NCBI RefSeq assembly: GCF_014075995.1
Contig: NZ_CP055153.1
Span: 5,456,001 to 5,520,000 of the forward strand
Length of the DNA stretch: 64,000 nucleotides
Direction of reading: 5' to 3'
Source of the DNA: Adhaeribacter radiodurans
GTDB lineage: Bacteria; Bacteroidota; Bacteroidia; Cytophagales; Hymenobacteraceae
Of this stretch, positions 53,593 through 62,561 are shown piece after piece. Numbering within the stretch: position 1 is the stretch's first letter; each line of letters begins with the position of its first letter. The position numbers were made by a program, and so were the translations under genes. The notes under the pieces were generated by a model. The model was not told where the DNA came from, searched no databases, and saw only the letters and a program-made list of their open reading frames with translations.

Positions 53593-54471
53593 ATGACCTT
53601 AAAAGAAAAGATTCAACAGCTTGATGCTTACCTGCAGGGGCATCTAGCTGTTGAACAAAAAGCCCAGGTAGAACAATGGATGGAAGATTACTTGAGCGGA
53701 ACTCTATCCCTGGAAGATCAGACCTGGTTTAACCAGAAATTACAGCAGGATGCTACCTTTGCCCAGGAAGTAGACCTGCAACGGGATATTCGCCTAAGTT
53801 TGGAAAAAGAATTAGACGAGGAATTCCAGAAGGATGTTCTGCACCTACAGCTGCTTTCGAGTGTTGAACAAGGTATAGACCAGAACCTAAAGCAGCGCTT
53901 TGCTATTCTGGAAGAACAGCTAGCCGCCAAAGAGGAAAAAGTTTTTTCGCTAAACCCAGAACCGGTAAACCGTACCTGGTATTACTGGCTTGGTGGTATA
54001 GCTGCTTGCCTGCTGGTGGGCTGCTTTGTGTACCTGTTTTGGCGCAACCAACACAAACCCGAACAGCTTTTTGCCAAGTATTACGAGCCTTATATGATTG
54101 CTTCCGTGCAACGAAATGGATCTACGCAGAATACCCAGCAACAAGCCTTGCAAGCATATGAAGAAGGTAACTATAAACTGGCGACAAAAGCATTTGAGTC
54201 GTGTTTAAGTCTTACTCCCCAAGATGTAAGTTGCCAGTTCTATCTAGGGTTGAGTTATCTGGAAACTCAGCAGCTACTCAAAGCTGAGCAGTCCCTTAAG
54301 CAAGTAATTCAAGCTACGCCGAATGAGTATGTAAGCCGGGCTCAATGGTATTTGGCTTTGCTGTACTTAAAGTCTAACAAAACTAAAGATACTGTATCAC
54401 TCTTACAGGTTTTAAGACAAAACCAAGGGTTCTATGGAAGAAAAGCAACAAAGCTGTTAAAAGAAATGTAA
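53593..54471 (+). CDS. anti-sigma-like single-pass membrane protein with periplasmic TPRs, cassette B
   Basis: A 292-aa paralogue of the cassette A protein with the same layout. The doubled anti-sigma motif (AYLQGHLAVEQKAQVEQWM and DYLSGTLSLEDQTWFNQKL) is followed by a coiled segment, a TM helix near 129-150 and three C-terminal TPR-like repeats. The juxtamembrane part (FAKYYEPYMIASVQRNGSTQ) is almost unchanged, while the region at 75-105 differs, which may set sigma specificity. It probably sequesters the cassette B sigma factor. Confidence 0.8.
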   Translation: MTLKEKIQQLDAYLQGHLAVEQKAQVEQWMEDYLSGTLSLEDQTWFNQKLQQDATFAQEVDLQRDIRLSLEKELDEEFQKDVLHLQLLSSVEQGIDQNLKQRFAILEEQLAAKEEKVFSLNPEPVNRTWYYWLGGIAACLLVGCFVYLFWRNQHKPEQLFAKYYEPYMIASVQRNGSTQNTQQQALQAYEEGNYKLATKAFESCLSLTPQDVSCQFYLGLSYLETQQLLKAEQSLKQVIQATPNEYVSRAQWYLALLYLKSNKTKDTVSLLQVLRQNQGFYGRKATKLLKEM

Positions 54472-54593
54472 GTATAGATTACCTTTTACATTAATGTCTA
54501 AAGTAAAATAAATAAGACAAACTATTAAATTTTTCAGACTGAAATGAATATATTAAACTTTTATTATAGCTTAATGTAATTCTCTAATCACTA

Positions 54594-54860
54594 ATGTTTA
54601 TAAATATGGAAGTTAAAGTTCAAAATATTGAGACTAATGCAAGAAATATAACAACTATATTTCTTAACCTAACCCCTTCAAATCAGTCCGATGTAGAAAT
54701 GAAAATTGAAATAGAGATTGATGAATACAAAATAAATAAGGAGATGGAAGCGTTAAGCGTACACTCACTTTCCCTCGATCATCCTCACACCCAAAACATT
54801 CCTACCTCTAGAGGTGGGATTACAGGTTCAGTTACAATTGGTAAACGACCAGAAGTATAG
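54594..54860 (+). CDS. small hypothetical protein after cassette B (88 aa)
   Basis: An 88-residue protein from ATG 54594, with ATG 54606 (MEVKVQNIE) as an alternative. It has strands with alternating acidic residues (VEMKIEIEIDEYKINKEM) and a flexible His/Gly-rich tail. No signal peptide or family is recognised. It stands between cassette B and the convergent CHAT gene, 122 nt after the anti-sigma stop, and could be a late member of the cassette. Confidence 0.55.
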   Translation: MFINMEVKVQNIETNARNITTIFLNLTPSNQSDVEMKIEIEIDEYKINKEMEALSVHSLSLDHPHTQNIPTSRGGITGSVTIGKRPEV

Positions 54861-54998
54861 GAATCCGAAAAGCAATAGAGAAGAGAAAAAAAAATTTCCT
54901 GATTTTTCACTTTGTCCCATAAAGTTGCTTTATAAGTTTCTAATGATGTGCAACCATAGGTTTACAGAAATAAACTTCTGATTAATAAATAGTTATAC

Positions 54999-57900
54999 TT
55001 ATTGCTTTAATTTAAGTAATCCTGCAAATATTAGCACCAACAAACATAAACCGGCAATTAAAAAAGGAAGTATTTTAGAACTTTGCTTATGTAATGGTTC
55101 AGCATTTCCAACAATGACAAAACTTCCCCATAAAGCCGGATTAGATTGATTATCATCAGCAGAGTTTAAATATTGAAGTTTGGCTTGGTACAAGGCATCA
55201 TCCTTGGCAAGCCCTTTCTTCAATCCTTCGTAAAAATACTGCATAATGCGGGAGGTAGGCTTATCAGTTGCTGGCCATAAACTTACCAACATAGCTGGGC
55301 AGCCTGCATATGCAAATCCCCGGGCGAAACTAATTACTCCTTCTCCCTTTTGCAGCTTTCCTACGCCCGTATTACAGGCACTTAATGTAACTAATTCTGC
55401 CCTTAATTTTAAATTATACAATTCGTAAGCGTATAGATAACGATCTTCCTCGGTCTTGTTTTCAGAATAAAAAACCAACTTCGACAGATTTGGATGCTCA
55501 TCATCTATAAGGCCATGAGTAGCTAAATGAATAATATTATACTGTGGAGCTAAGCTTTTAAACAGAGCTTTGTTAGCAGCATTGTTCAAATAGTAATTCC
55601 CCCTGAACATTTTGGCAATTTTTTCAACCTCTTCCCTGCTTCCCGGTAAATCCGGGAAACTATCTACAGAACCTCTTAATGCAACTGACTCGTTTGATAC
55701 TGTTTTAGCCAGAGATATATTTTGGTTACTAGGAGCCAAGCCCAAAAAACTTTTTGGAGCATTCTGATATTTTTTATTATGGTTATCTAAAAGCAAAGTT
55801 GCTGAATAGTGATAACTCATCTGATAATCTTTCACTAAATAGTTTAAGCTAGAGTAATCTAAACGGCTTGGCTCAGGTTTCTCTTTTAAAAGTATTTCGA
55901 AAGGAACATAGCTTAATTCCATATCTGGAATAATAATTAACCTCTTTACTCCTTTTAATTGCTCCTCAAGAGGTGCTAACAAAGAGTTGTATATATTGTG
56001 TGCTTCTTTAACATAAACTTGTTTATTTTCATTTATTAAAGCAGCCCGCATTAGTTGGACTCGTTGTATTAAAGAATCGTTACTCACTCTTACAAGAGAA
56101 TATTGAGTTGGAGAAATGGCGAATATATATAATAAACTATCGGTAAATGCGAATTCGATTAATGATTGACTAGGCACCAAGATCTTTTGTACATCTTTTA
56201 TCCGTGCCACGGTATTGCTGAACTTTAGGCTATAATAATTAGGATAAGTTTTTTCAATGCGTTCTACGAACTCCGCATAATAGCGCTTAGTCTCTGCTAG
56301 TTTGGATTGAAGTTCGCTAATATATGTCCCTTTTACAGATGACTCTGATGAAACTTCAGCTAACTTTCTCTCATAAAAAGCAATTCTGGACCGAAGAGAA
56401 TCTTCAATAGCTACAATAGAATCAGGGATACCAGCCTTATATGCTGCTCCAATTTGCTTCGTTACCTCCAATAGTACACTTGCTTTACCTTTTTCAGAAA
56501 AAATAAAAGCTTGATCTATGTATTTTGAATTATGGGTTAGTTCATAAAGTAAAGTAGCTGTTTCTAAACCCTGCTGGTAAATATTACTTGTGTAACTATT
56601 AAGAAGTAATTTTGCTTCTTCTCCTTTATAGCTTTGCCGAAGCATATTTATTGCTTGAGTTGTTAATTGATAATAAGTCAGAGCACTCTTTAATAAGTTA
56701 ATGTCTGATTTATTTTGATCATATTTTTTTCTGAAGGTTTTGGCTTTAGCAACTAAGGCTCTGGCTAAATGATTTTTAGCAGCCACTTTTTGCAAATCAG
56801 CTTCACTTAGGGTAGAACGAAATGTATAATGTGGTACTAGCGATTTTATAGATTGATCATAATAAAAACTTGCGCTATCTAATTCATCTTTTCCTAACCA
56901 TGCATCACCAATGTCGGTGAGTAAGCCAGCTACGTGCGGGTGTTTGCGTCCGGATATTTGGGTATAAATTCTTAATGACTTTTCAAAGTTGAAATTAGCT
57001 TTATCATAAGCATGTTGGCTCATAAAAATTTCGGCAATTGCGCTGTAACAACTGGCTTGACCCAATTGATAATCTTCTTCAGTAGAGTCAGACGAGTACA
57101 GGTCAAGTGCCTTATTGCAGTTAGCTAATGCCAGTTTGATTTGACCCTTTTTGGCTAAAGCTTGGCCTAAATTATTGTGAATGTAAGCCCCTTCAACAGG
57201 TGAAGCCACTTTGCCAATTATCTGCAGAGCTTTTCTGTAGCTTTCTATGGCTTTGTCAATATAACCTAAATTATAATAGGACACACCCAAATTCCCGTAT
57301 ATTACACCTAAATCTGGATAGAACTCACCAAATTGCTCTAGAAAGATTGCAACAGCATTCATATAATATGCGATGGCCCTTTCATAATCACCTTTGTCTT
57401 CATAGGTATTGCCCAAATTATTGTAAACAATAGCTACATTAACATTTCTCTCTCCCAGAACAATTTTGTAAATATTTAAGGCCTTTTGATAATAAGCAAT
57501 TGCTTGTGGACCATCCCCCATTGCATTTGAAATCATACCTAAATTGGCGTAAATTTTACCTCTTTCCGGATGATTTCTCCCTCTATTTTTTACAATAATA
57601 GCCAAGCTTTCCTTATACATATAAAAAGCGGAATCAACCAGCTGTTGCTGGTAATAGATATTTCCTAAAACCATATAGCAACGGGCAGCGGATTTATCTT
57701 GAATTCCTACATGATTTTGATAGATATTAAGACTCTTTTTTAATGCGTGTAAAGCATTTTCATATTCAGCTTTCTTATAACTAATTTCTCCAATACCTCT
57801 TAAACTTTCTGCAAGTGCATAATAGTCCTTATTATTTAGTTTATGATTTATGTTGAGAGCCAGGTGAAGGAGAGAATCTGCTTTATGTAATTTACCTTGA

Positions 57901-58310
57901 AAAGTTGCCAACTCACCTAAGTAATTATAAGTTCGAGCTATTTCAGCAGAAGAATCAGGTAGGTGTAATAATCCAAAATTTAGATTTTTTTCAAAAATTT
58001 GATTAGCCTTATCCAAGTTCCCCATCAATTGATAATTTGCTCCTATCCTATTTTTACATCTCAGGTATAAGTGCCATTCTTGTTTTCGGTAGTATTGAGT
58101 AGCTGCTTTCTGAAATAGTATATTAGAGCTATCAAAATGAGCCGAATCAGAAAGAGTTATAGCATTATTATAATAATTCTGCTCAAATTGATAACTAGTC
58201 TTTTCTTGAGGAGAATCTGGTTTAGAGGATAAAGCGGTTCTTTTTTCGCACCCGAAAAGTATTTGTATTACTAATAAAACAATGGTTATACGACAGATAT
58301 CCTTATCCAT
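54999..58310 (-). CDS. CHAT-domain (caspase-like) TPR lipoprotein with C-terminal membrane helix
   Basis: An 1103-aa protein. The N-terminal lipoprotein signal ends QILFGC (Cys21), so the mature chain is extracytoplasmic. About ten TPR repeats (residues about 65-520; for example GDYERAIAYYMNAVAIFLEQ) and a helical linker lead to a CHAT protease domain (about 770-1060) with the His of HLATHG (near 928) and Cys of LSACNTG (near 977), followed by GFAYAGCPAMLVSLWP. A final hydrophobic helix (FLIAGLCLLVLIFAGLLKL) anchors the end. CHAT proteins are caspase-like peptidases activated through sensor domains. The gene lies downstream of a two-component pair. Confidence 0.9.
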   Translation of the reverse strand: MDKDICRITIVLLVIQILFGCEKRTALSSKPDSPQEKTSYQFEQNYYNNAITLSDSAHFDSSNILFQKAATQYYRKQEWHLYLRCKNRIGANYQLMGNLDKANQIFEKNLNFGLLHLPDSSAEIARTYNYLGELATFQGKLHKADSLLHLALNINHKLNNKDYYALAESLRGIGEISYKKAEYENALHALKKSLNIYQNHVGIQDKSAARCYMVLGNIYYQQQLVDSAFYMYKESLAIIVKNRGRNHPERGKIYANLGMISNAMGDGPQAIAYYQKALNIYKIVLGERNVNVAIVYNNLGNTYEDKGDYERAIAYYMNAVAIFLEQFGEFYPDLGVIYGNLGVSYYNLGYIDKAIESYRKALQIIGKVASPVEGAYIHNNLGQALAKKGQIKLALANCNKALDLYSSDSTEEDYQLGQASCYSAIAEIFMSQHAYDKANFNFEKSLRIYTQISGRKHPHVAGLLTDIGDAWLGKDELDSASFYYDQSIKSLVPHYTFRSTLSEADLQKVAAKNHLARALVAKAKTFRKKYDQNKSDINLLKSALTYYQLTTQAINMLRQSYKGEEAKLLLNSYTSNIYQQGLETATLLYELTHNSKYIDQAFIFSEKGKASVLLEVTKQIGAAYKAGIPDSIVAIEDSLRSRIAFYERKLAEVSSESSVKGTYISELQSKLAETKRYYAEFVERIEKTYPNYYSLKFSNTVARIKDVQKILVPSQSLIEFAFTDSLLYIFAISPTQYSLVRVSNDSLIQRVQLMRAALINENKQVYVKEAHNIYNSLLAPLEEQLKGVKRLIIIPDMELSYVPFEILLKEKPEPSRLDYSSLNYLVKDYQMSYHYSATLLLDNHNKKYQNAPKSFLGLAPSNQNISLAKTVSNESVALRGSVDSFPDLPGSREEVEKIAKMFRGNYYLNNAANKALFKSLAPQYNIIHLATHGLIDDEHPNLSKLVFYSENKTEEDRYLYAYELYNLKLRAELVTLSACNTGVGKLQKGEGVISFARGFAYAGCPAMLVSLWPATDKPTSRIMQYFYEGLKKGLAKDDALYQAKLQYLNSADDNQSNPALWGSFVIVGNAEPLHKQSSKILPFLIAGLCLLVLIFAGLLKLKQ

Positions 58311-58454
58311 AGCAGCTTATTAATTTAAATGGAAAACGTTCTAATTAGGTTGAAGTTTTACATTTATTAATTAGTAAGATTTCTACATTTTTAAATTGTG
58401 CTTGCTTACTATGTTTTTCGTTATAACTAATAGTCTGTATATGTAGGGTATTTG

Positions 58455-59105
58455 CTACTTGTTTCCTCCATTTAGTTTAGCCACAAGTTCTTTATATGAA
58501 TGTACCTGTAGCTTTTCGAAAATATGTTCCAAGTGTTTTCGTACAGTTTTATCAGCTACAAAAATCTTTTCTGCAATTTGTTTAACTGTCTTCCCTTGCA
58601 TCAACAACTCCAATATTTCCTGTTCTCGTTTCGTCAAGTTTTCAGTTCCTGATATAGGTGGTTTAGGGATAGGTACATCTCCCTTCAAGTAACTAAGTAC
58701 CCGGCTTGCCAGTGTAGGTGAAAGTGGCAGACCACCCTCCAGTACATAATTTATTGCGTTAAATAATTGATGTGGCTTTGCGTCTTTCAATAAATAACCG
58801 GAAGCTCCAGCCTGTAAAGCTTCAAAAAGCTTTTGCTCGTCGTCCATCACCGTTAGCATTACAATCTTCAGGTCCGGGTATTTTTGCTTGACTCGCCAAG
58901 TTGCTTCAATACCATTCATCTCCGGCATCTGCACGTCCATCAGCAACACTTCTGGTATAGTACCAGTTGCTAAAGTTTGAAGTAAAACTTGTCCATTTCT
59001 TACCTCAAAAAGCACTTCTACTTCTTCGCTTAAAGCTAATTTATCGCGAATATCTTGCCCTAATTGGGCATTATCTTCCACTATTCCGATGGTAGTTTTA
59101 TGCAT
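58455..59105 (-). CDS. NarL/FixJ-family response regulator
   Basis: A 216-aa two-domain regulator. The receiver has the acidic pair Glu10-Asp11, phospho-acceptor Asp57 (LLMDVQMPEMNG), Thr in MLTVMDD and Lys in YLLKDAKP. A LuxR-type HTH follows at about 150-210 (LTKREQEILELLMQGKTVKQ, VRKHLEHIFEKL). The kinase gene lies 89 nt upstream and the CHAT gene 144 nt downstream on the same strand. An inverted repeat 67-88 nt before its start is a candidate autoregulatory site. Confidence 0.95.
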   Translation of the reverse strand: MHKTTIGIVEDNAQLGQDIRDKLALSEEVEVLFEVRNGQVLLQTLATGTIPEVLLMDVQMPEMNGIEATWRVKQKYPDLKIVMLTVMDDEQKLFEALQAGASGYLLKDAKPHQLFNAINYVLEGGLPLSPTLASRVLSYLKGDVPIPKPPISGTENLTKREQEILELLMQGKTVKQIAEKIFVADKTVRKHLEHIFEKLQVHSYKELVAKLNGGNK

Positions 59106-59171
59106 TAATAGAAAAAATTAGCTGTAGATGTTGCCTTATATATTCAAATGTAAGTCGTAGAAGAAGACTTG

Positions 59172-59193
59172 TAAATACGACAAATAACGTATT
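59172..59193 (-). promoter_or_regulatory. AAATACG-N8-CGTATTT inverted repeat upstream of the response-regulator gene
   Basis: AAATACG (59172-59178), 8 nt, CGTATTT (59187-59193), directly after the kinase stop and 67 nt before the regulator start. Arms and spacing equal those at 51718-51739, while the central 8 bases differ. This is a pattern expected of a dimeric regulator site, not of a plain terminator. Confidence 0.55.
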
Positions 59194-59194
59194 T

Positions 59195-59968
59195 TCAAAC
59201 ATTTAAGGGTAGAAGTATGCAAATACGGGTACCGAAAGCACCGGAATGGAGGCTAAATACACCTTTCATCTCTGCTGCTCGTTGGCGCATGTTATTTAAT
59301 CCAAATCCTCGCTGGGTAGTATGCAGATCAAAACCTTTCCCATTATCCTCTATAATGAGTATCAGGTTAGATTTATAAACAGTTAGTTTTACGTTTACCT
59401 GTGTGGCATTGGCGTATTTTAAAGTATTGTTGGTGGCTTCTTGGGTAATGCGCAGTACGTGTAAGGCTAATAAGGGTGATAGCGTTAAATTGTCCCGCGA
59501 GTTTCGGAGTTGCCAGTATAAAGCTGGGGCATCCCGGTCTTCCCATACTTTCAATAACATATTGTGCAATCGGGCACCAAATGCATCGATAGCAATTGTT
59601 TCATGGTTCAGGAGCCAGATTGTTTCTCGCAAAGTCTGGTTCATCTCGCGGGCAAATTCACTTAAGCGCAAGAGGTGGTTCGGATCGGCTTTACCCGAGC
59701 ATGCCATTAAATCCAAGCGGGAAATTAAATGGGTGAGCTGGGAACCTAAGCCATCGTGCAGGTCGCGGCCCAAGCGTTGGCGTTGGGTTTGCAATTCATT
59801 TTCTAGGCGCAAAGCTTTAATCTCCTTGGCTTGTCGGGCGCGCTCAGCTTCGTACGCCGATTGCTGGAGTACTTGGTAAGCCAGTAATAATTGTTCTTTG
59901 GTTTTGTAATGCTGCACTAGTCGGTAAGCCCATTCCAGGGCATTACTCAGCAGGTTAGTGACTACCAT
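59195..59968 (-). CDS. NarL-cognate histidine kinase without a sensor domain
   Basis: A 257-aa kinase of the HisKA_3 class. A coiled coil (about 35-60) leads into the phospho-acceptor His near 68 (GRDLHDGLGSQLTHLISRLD), then HATPase motifs N (QEATNNTLKYANAT), G1 (EDNGKGFDL) and G2 (GFGLNNMRQRAAEM). Family members usually have a 7TM or TPR sensor of 300 or more residues ahead of this; here only about 35 residues precede the coil. Input may come from a partner protein, or the gene lost its N-terminus. Confidence 0.9.
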   Translation of the reverse strand: MVVTNLLSNALEWAYRLVQHYKTKEQLLLAYQVLQQSAYEAERARQAKEIKALRLENELQTQRQRLGRDLHDGLGSQLTHLISRLDLMACSGKADPNHLLRLSEFAREMNQTLRETIWLLNHETIAIDAFGARLHNMLLKVWEDRDAPALYWQLRNSRDNLTLSPLLALHVLRITQEATNNTLKYANATQVNVKLTVYKSNLILIIEDNGKGFDLHTTQRGFGLNNMRQRAAEMKGVFSLHSGAFGTRICILLPLNV

Positions 59969-60439
59969 AAGTATTTTAGTAAATCGGTCTAGAACGCGTA
60001 CAATTCAATATATTCCGTAAAAGCACAACATTAGATCCAGTGCTTAATACCAAAATTTTAAATTCCAATAAAATAATACAATAATTTAGAACCATAGGTA
60101 GCCTAAAACAGGTAAGGAATTTAACCAGTAGAGCACCTTCAGTTTTCTAATAAATTAGCAATGAATTTGTATTGGGAACAAAAGGATCCGGAATGGTTGT
60201 GTCTTCTTGGATGCCTTAATAAGCAAAGAGGTGTAAATAAGAGAGCGGAAGTAGCAGGGCCAGCATTAACGGATACTGCTAGCTATGCGGTTATTGGTTG
60301 GATGTTAATTGTAAGCTCATGTAAAAAATAAAGATTTATCTTCATTAATTTAATTATGTTCCGTGAATCTCTTATATTTTGAAACAAAAGAAAATAGCCC
60401 TTTATAGCTATTTTTCAGGGGTTTTAAGGATAATTTTCG
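59969..60439. other. divergent intergenic region
   Basis: About 470 bp between the kinase gene and the PAS-LuxR gene. A 56-codon frame at 60161-60331 is not convincing as a gene. A small hairpin (AAAATAGC/GCTATTTT, about 60391-60414) lies 26 nt before the PAS-LuxR ATG and could influence its expression. Nothing else is visible. Confidence 0.35.
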
Positions 60440-61318
60440 ATGAAAACAATTATACCGGCTAATTACCAAGACTTAATAAGTCAGGCCAGCCATTATCCGG
60501 ACTATTCTTTGCCGAAAGCTGAAGATTTATTAAAACATTTTGGGTTTAAAGGTCTGGCCCTACACGCCCAGGCTCCCATCTTTTACGTGGTCGATTACGT
60601 GCACCAAAAATATTTGTTTATTGATCCTTCGTCCAAAAATTTACTGGGTTACGACCTGGACGTTATAACAGAAAATGGCCCTTTATACTACATTAATCTC
60701 TGGCACCCAAACGACTTGAAGATTGCTAATGCCGAAATATTTCCGACCATTAAACAATTTTTAAAAAAGCAATCAGCTACGGTTATTCCGGATCTTTCTT
60801 TTTCTTTTAACTACCGGGTAAAAGCGAATGGCGGTGATTACTGCAGTGTTATTCAGCGGTCTACGTTTTACGTGCACCCTACCGATAACACTCCCCTAGC
60901 GGCCGTAGGCTTTATTATGGATATTAGTCATTTTAAAGACGACACCAAAATTACTTTTACCATCGAAAAAGTAGACCGGCAGTTTTGCTCCGTTACCCCG
61001 GCACCTTTGTTTAAGCATAGCTATTACCCCGAAAAAGCGCCGGGCATATTCAGCCGGCGGGAACTGGAAATACTGGAGCTTATTTACCGCGGAAAGGGTA
61101 CCAAGCAAATAGCCAATACCCTATGCATCGCTGAGAACACCGTGAAGAACCACCGGAAAAACATGCTGGCTAAACCCAAATGCAGCAATACCGCCGATTT
61201 AATAGCTTACGCTATCCGGCACGGCATTTTAGAGGCCGGCAGATTGATGCTGGTTAACTTAATTCCGGGAGCTTGTGCTTTATTAGATTTTGAAACTAGC
61301 TTTTTTCAATTAATGTAG
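60440..61318 (+). CDS. PAS-domain LuxR-type transcriptional regulator
   Basis: A 292-aa protein with a PAS_3-like sensor fold at about 40-175 (YVVDYVHQKYLFIDPSSKNL, LWHPNDL, then AAVGFIMDISHFK) and a LuxR HTH at about 208-265 (FSRRELEILELIYRGKGTKQ, AENTVKNHRKNMLAK). It lacks receiver and kinase domains, so it should sense a small ligand or redox/energy signal directly. The HTH is followed by about 25 extra residues. It overlaps the convergent hydrolase gene by 9 nt at their ends. Confidence 0.88.
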   Translation: MKTIIPANYQDLISQASHYPDYSLPKAEDLLKHFGFKGLALHAQAPIFYVVDYVHQKYLFIDPSSKNLLGYDLDVITENGPLYYINLWHPNDLKIANAEIFPTIKQFLKKQSATVIPDLSFSFNYRVKANGGDYCSVIQRSTFYVHPTDNTPLAAVGFIMDISHFKDDTKITFTIEKVDRQFCSVTPAPLFKHSYYPEKAPGIFSRRELEILELIYRGKGTKQIANTLCIAENTVKNHRKNMLAKPKCSNTADLIAYAIRHGILEAGRLMLVNLIPGACALLDFETSFFQLM

Positions 61319-62137
61319 AATTTCCTGGGCAAAGTCGGCCATTAGCTCGTTGAAAGCTTTTGGTTGATCTACGTTTACGAGGTGCCCCGCCCTGGGAATT
61401 TTAAAAATTTTGTTTTGCCACAGAGGTAAAGCAGCGGTGTCGAGGTAATCGGTGTTTACAATGTAATCTTCCTCCCCAAAAACAACTAAAAGCGGGCTAT
61501 TCTGCTTTTCTAACAAGGCTATTTCGTCGTTGTAATTTCCGGTAGCAATGCATTCCCCAATTTTAGGCCGCAAGGTTTTCCGGACGGCCAGGTAGTCCGC
61601 CAGAATTATTTCCTGATCTTCTGGGTCCCGAGACAGCAAAATTTGCCCAGCATAACGTTTTACTGCGGTTAGGTCAGCCTCATCCATATACAAAACACTG
61701 GCTTCGCTGCCGGGCTTCATCATTTGGCTAATGGTACATTCTGTTTTTCCGACGGTGCTGGGCCCAGCCAATATCATACCAACTGGCTCTAAATCCTCAC
61801 ACAGCATTTCGGCTACAACATTGGTGCCCAAAGAAACTCCGACCAGAATATACCGATTACTGGTAATGAGTTGTTTGATTGCTTGTGCAAGGGTACGCGA
61901 CAACACCAGAAAATTGAAATAATCCTGGTCATCTTCCAGTACATCCGTTTGTCCGTGGCCGGGTAAATCAAAAGCTATTAAACGGTAAGCGTTAAATAAA
62001 GGGCTCGCAAGTTGTTTTCTCCAGACTTGCGCAGAACCACAGTTATGATGAATCAAAAATATGGTTTCAGATTTATCAGGATTCTTCTCTAGGTAAGATA
62101 ACCGAATTCCACTAATTTGAATAAACCTTCGTTCCAT
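61310..62137 (-). CDS. alpha/beta-hydrolase fold protein
   Basis: A 275-aa cytoplasmic esterase/lipase-like hydrolase. The oxyanion region HHNCGS (30-35) and DLPGHGQTD precede the nucleophile elbow VGVSLGT (Ser102). The general acid is probably Asp in FGEEDYIV, and the catalytic His lies in RAGHLVNV near the C-terminus. The fold is clear but the substrate cannot be read from sequence. It is convergent with the PAS-LuxR gene, and its 3' end overlaps that gene. Confidence 0.9.
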   Translation of the reverse strand: MERRFIQISGIRLSYLEKNPDKSETIFLIHHNCGSAQVWRKQLASPLFNAYRLIAFDLPGHGQTDVLEDDQDYFNFLVLSRTLAQAIKQLITSNRYILVGVSLGTNVVAEMLCEDLEPVGMILAGPSTVGKTECTISQMMKPGSEASVLYMDEADLTAVKRYAGQILLSRDPEDQEIILADYLAVRKTLRPKIGECIATGNYNDEIALLEKQNSPLLVVFGEEDYIVNTDYLDTAALPLWQNKIFKIPRAGHLVNVDQPKAFNELMADFAQEILH

Positions 62138-62561
62138 GAAATAAGATTGATAACGTTCTAAATAAATGTATTCAATAATCTAAAAAAATAGCCTTTTTGA
62201 ATAGAAAAATAGAAAGTAAAATTAAAGCCACAGTTATTACAATTTTGTATCAATCAACATTTTAAATACTTCGCATTTATATCTAATAATGGCCTATTTA
62301 GGATTGAGTTAATAATAAATATTTTAAAATATTTTGTTCCGATCTTAATTCCTTAATCTTACAAAGTTACCAACTAAATGATGGAATATTACAAATCTTA
62401 AAACACTAATATGCTATTTATCTTATTATGGAATACTGGTACGACATTTACGGATTATGTGATCGAAGAGAAGTCGACACTATAGTGACCTTTTAAACCA
62501 TTTTGATTTTTTAAAATCCAATCGGAAAGAACCTCCTTATCTTCCTCTACTAATTTCAGAA
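62138..62561. other. intergenic region without a recognised gene
   Basis: About 420 bp of AT-rich DNA between the divergent hydrolase and frameshifted genes. No ORF, repeat or promoter match is convincing. Confidence 0.35.

Noticed and set aside
60161-60331. 56-codon frame between the kinase and PAS-LuxR genes
   Set aside because: Starts with a plausible ATG but has no domain or clear signal pattern; too weak to list as a gene.
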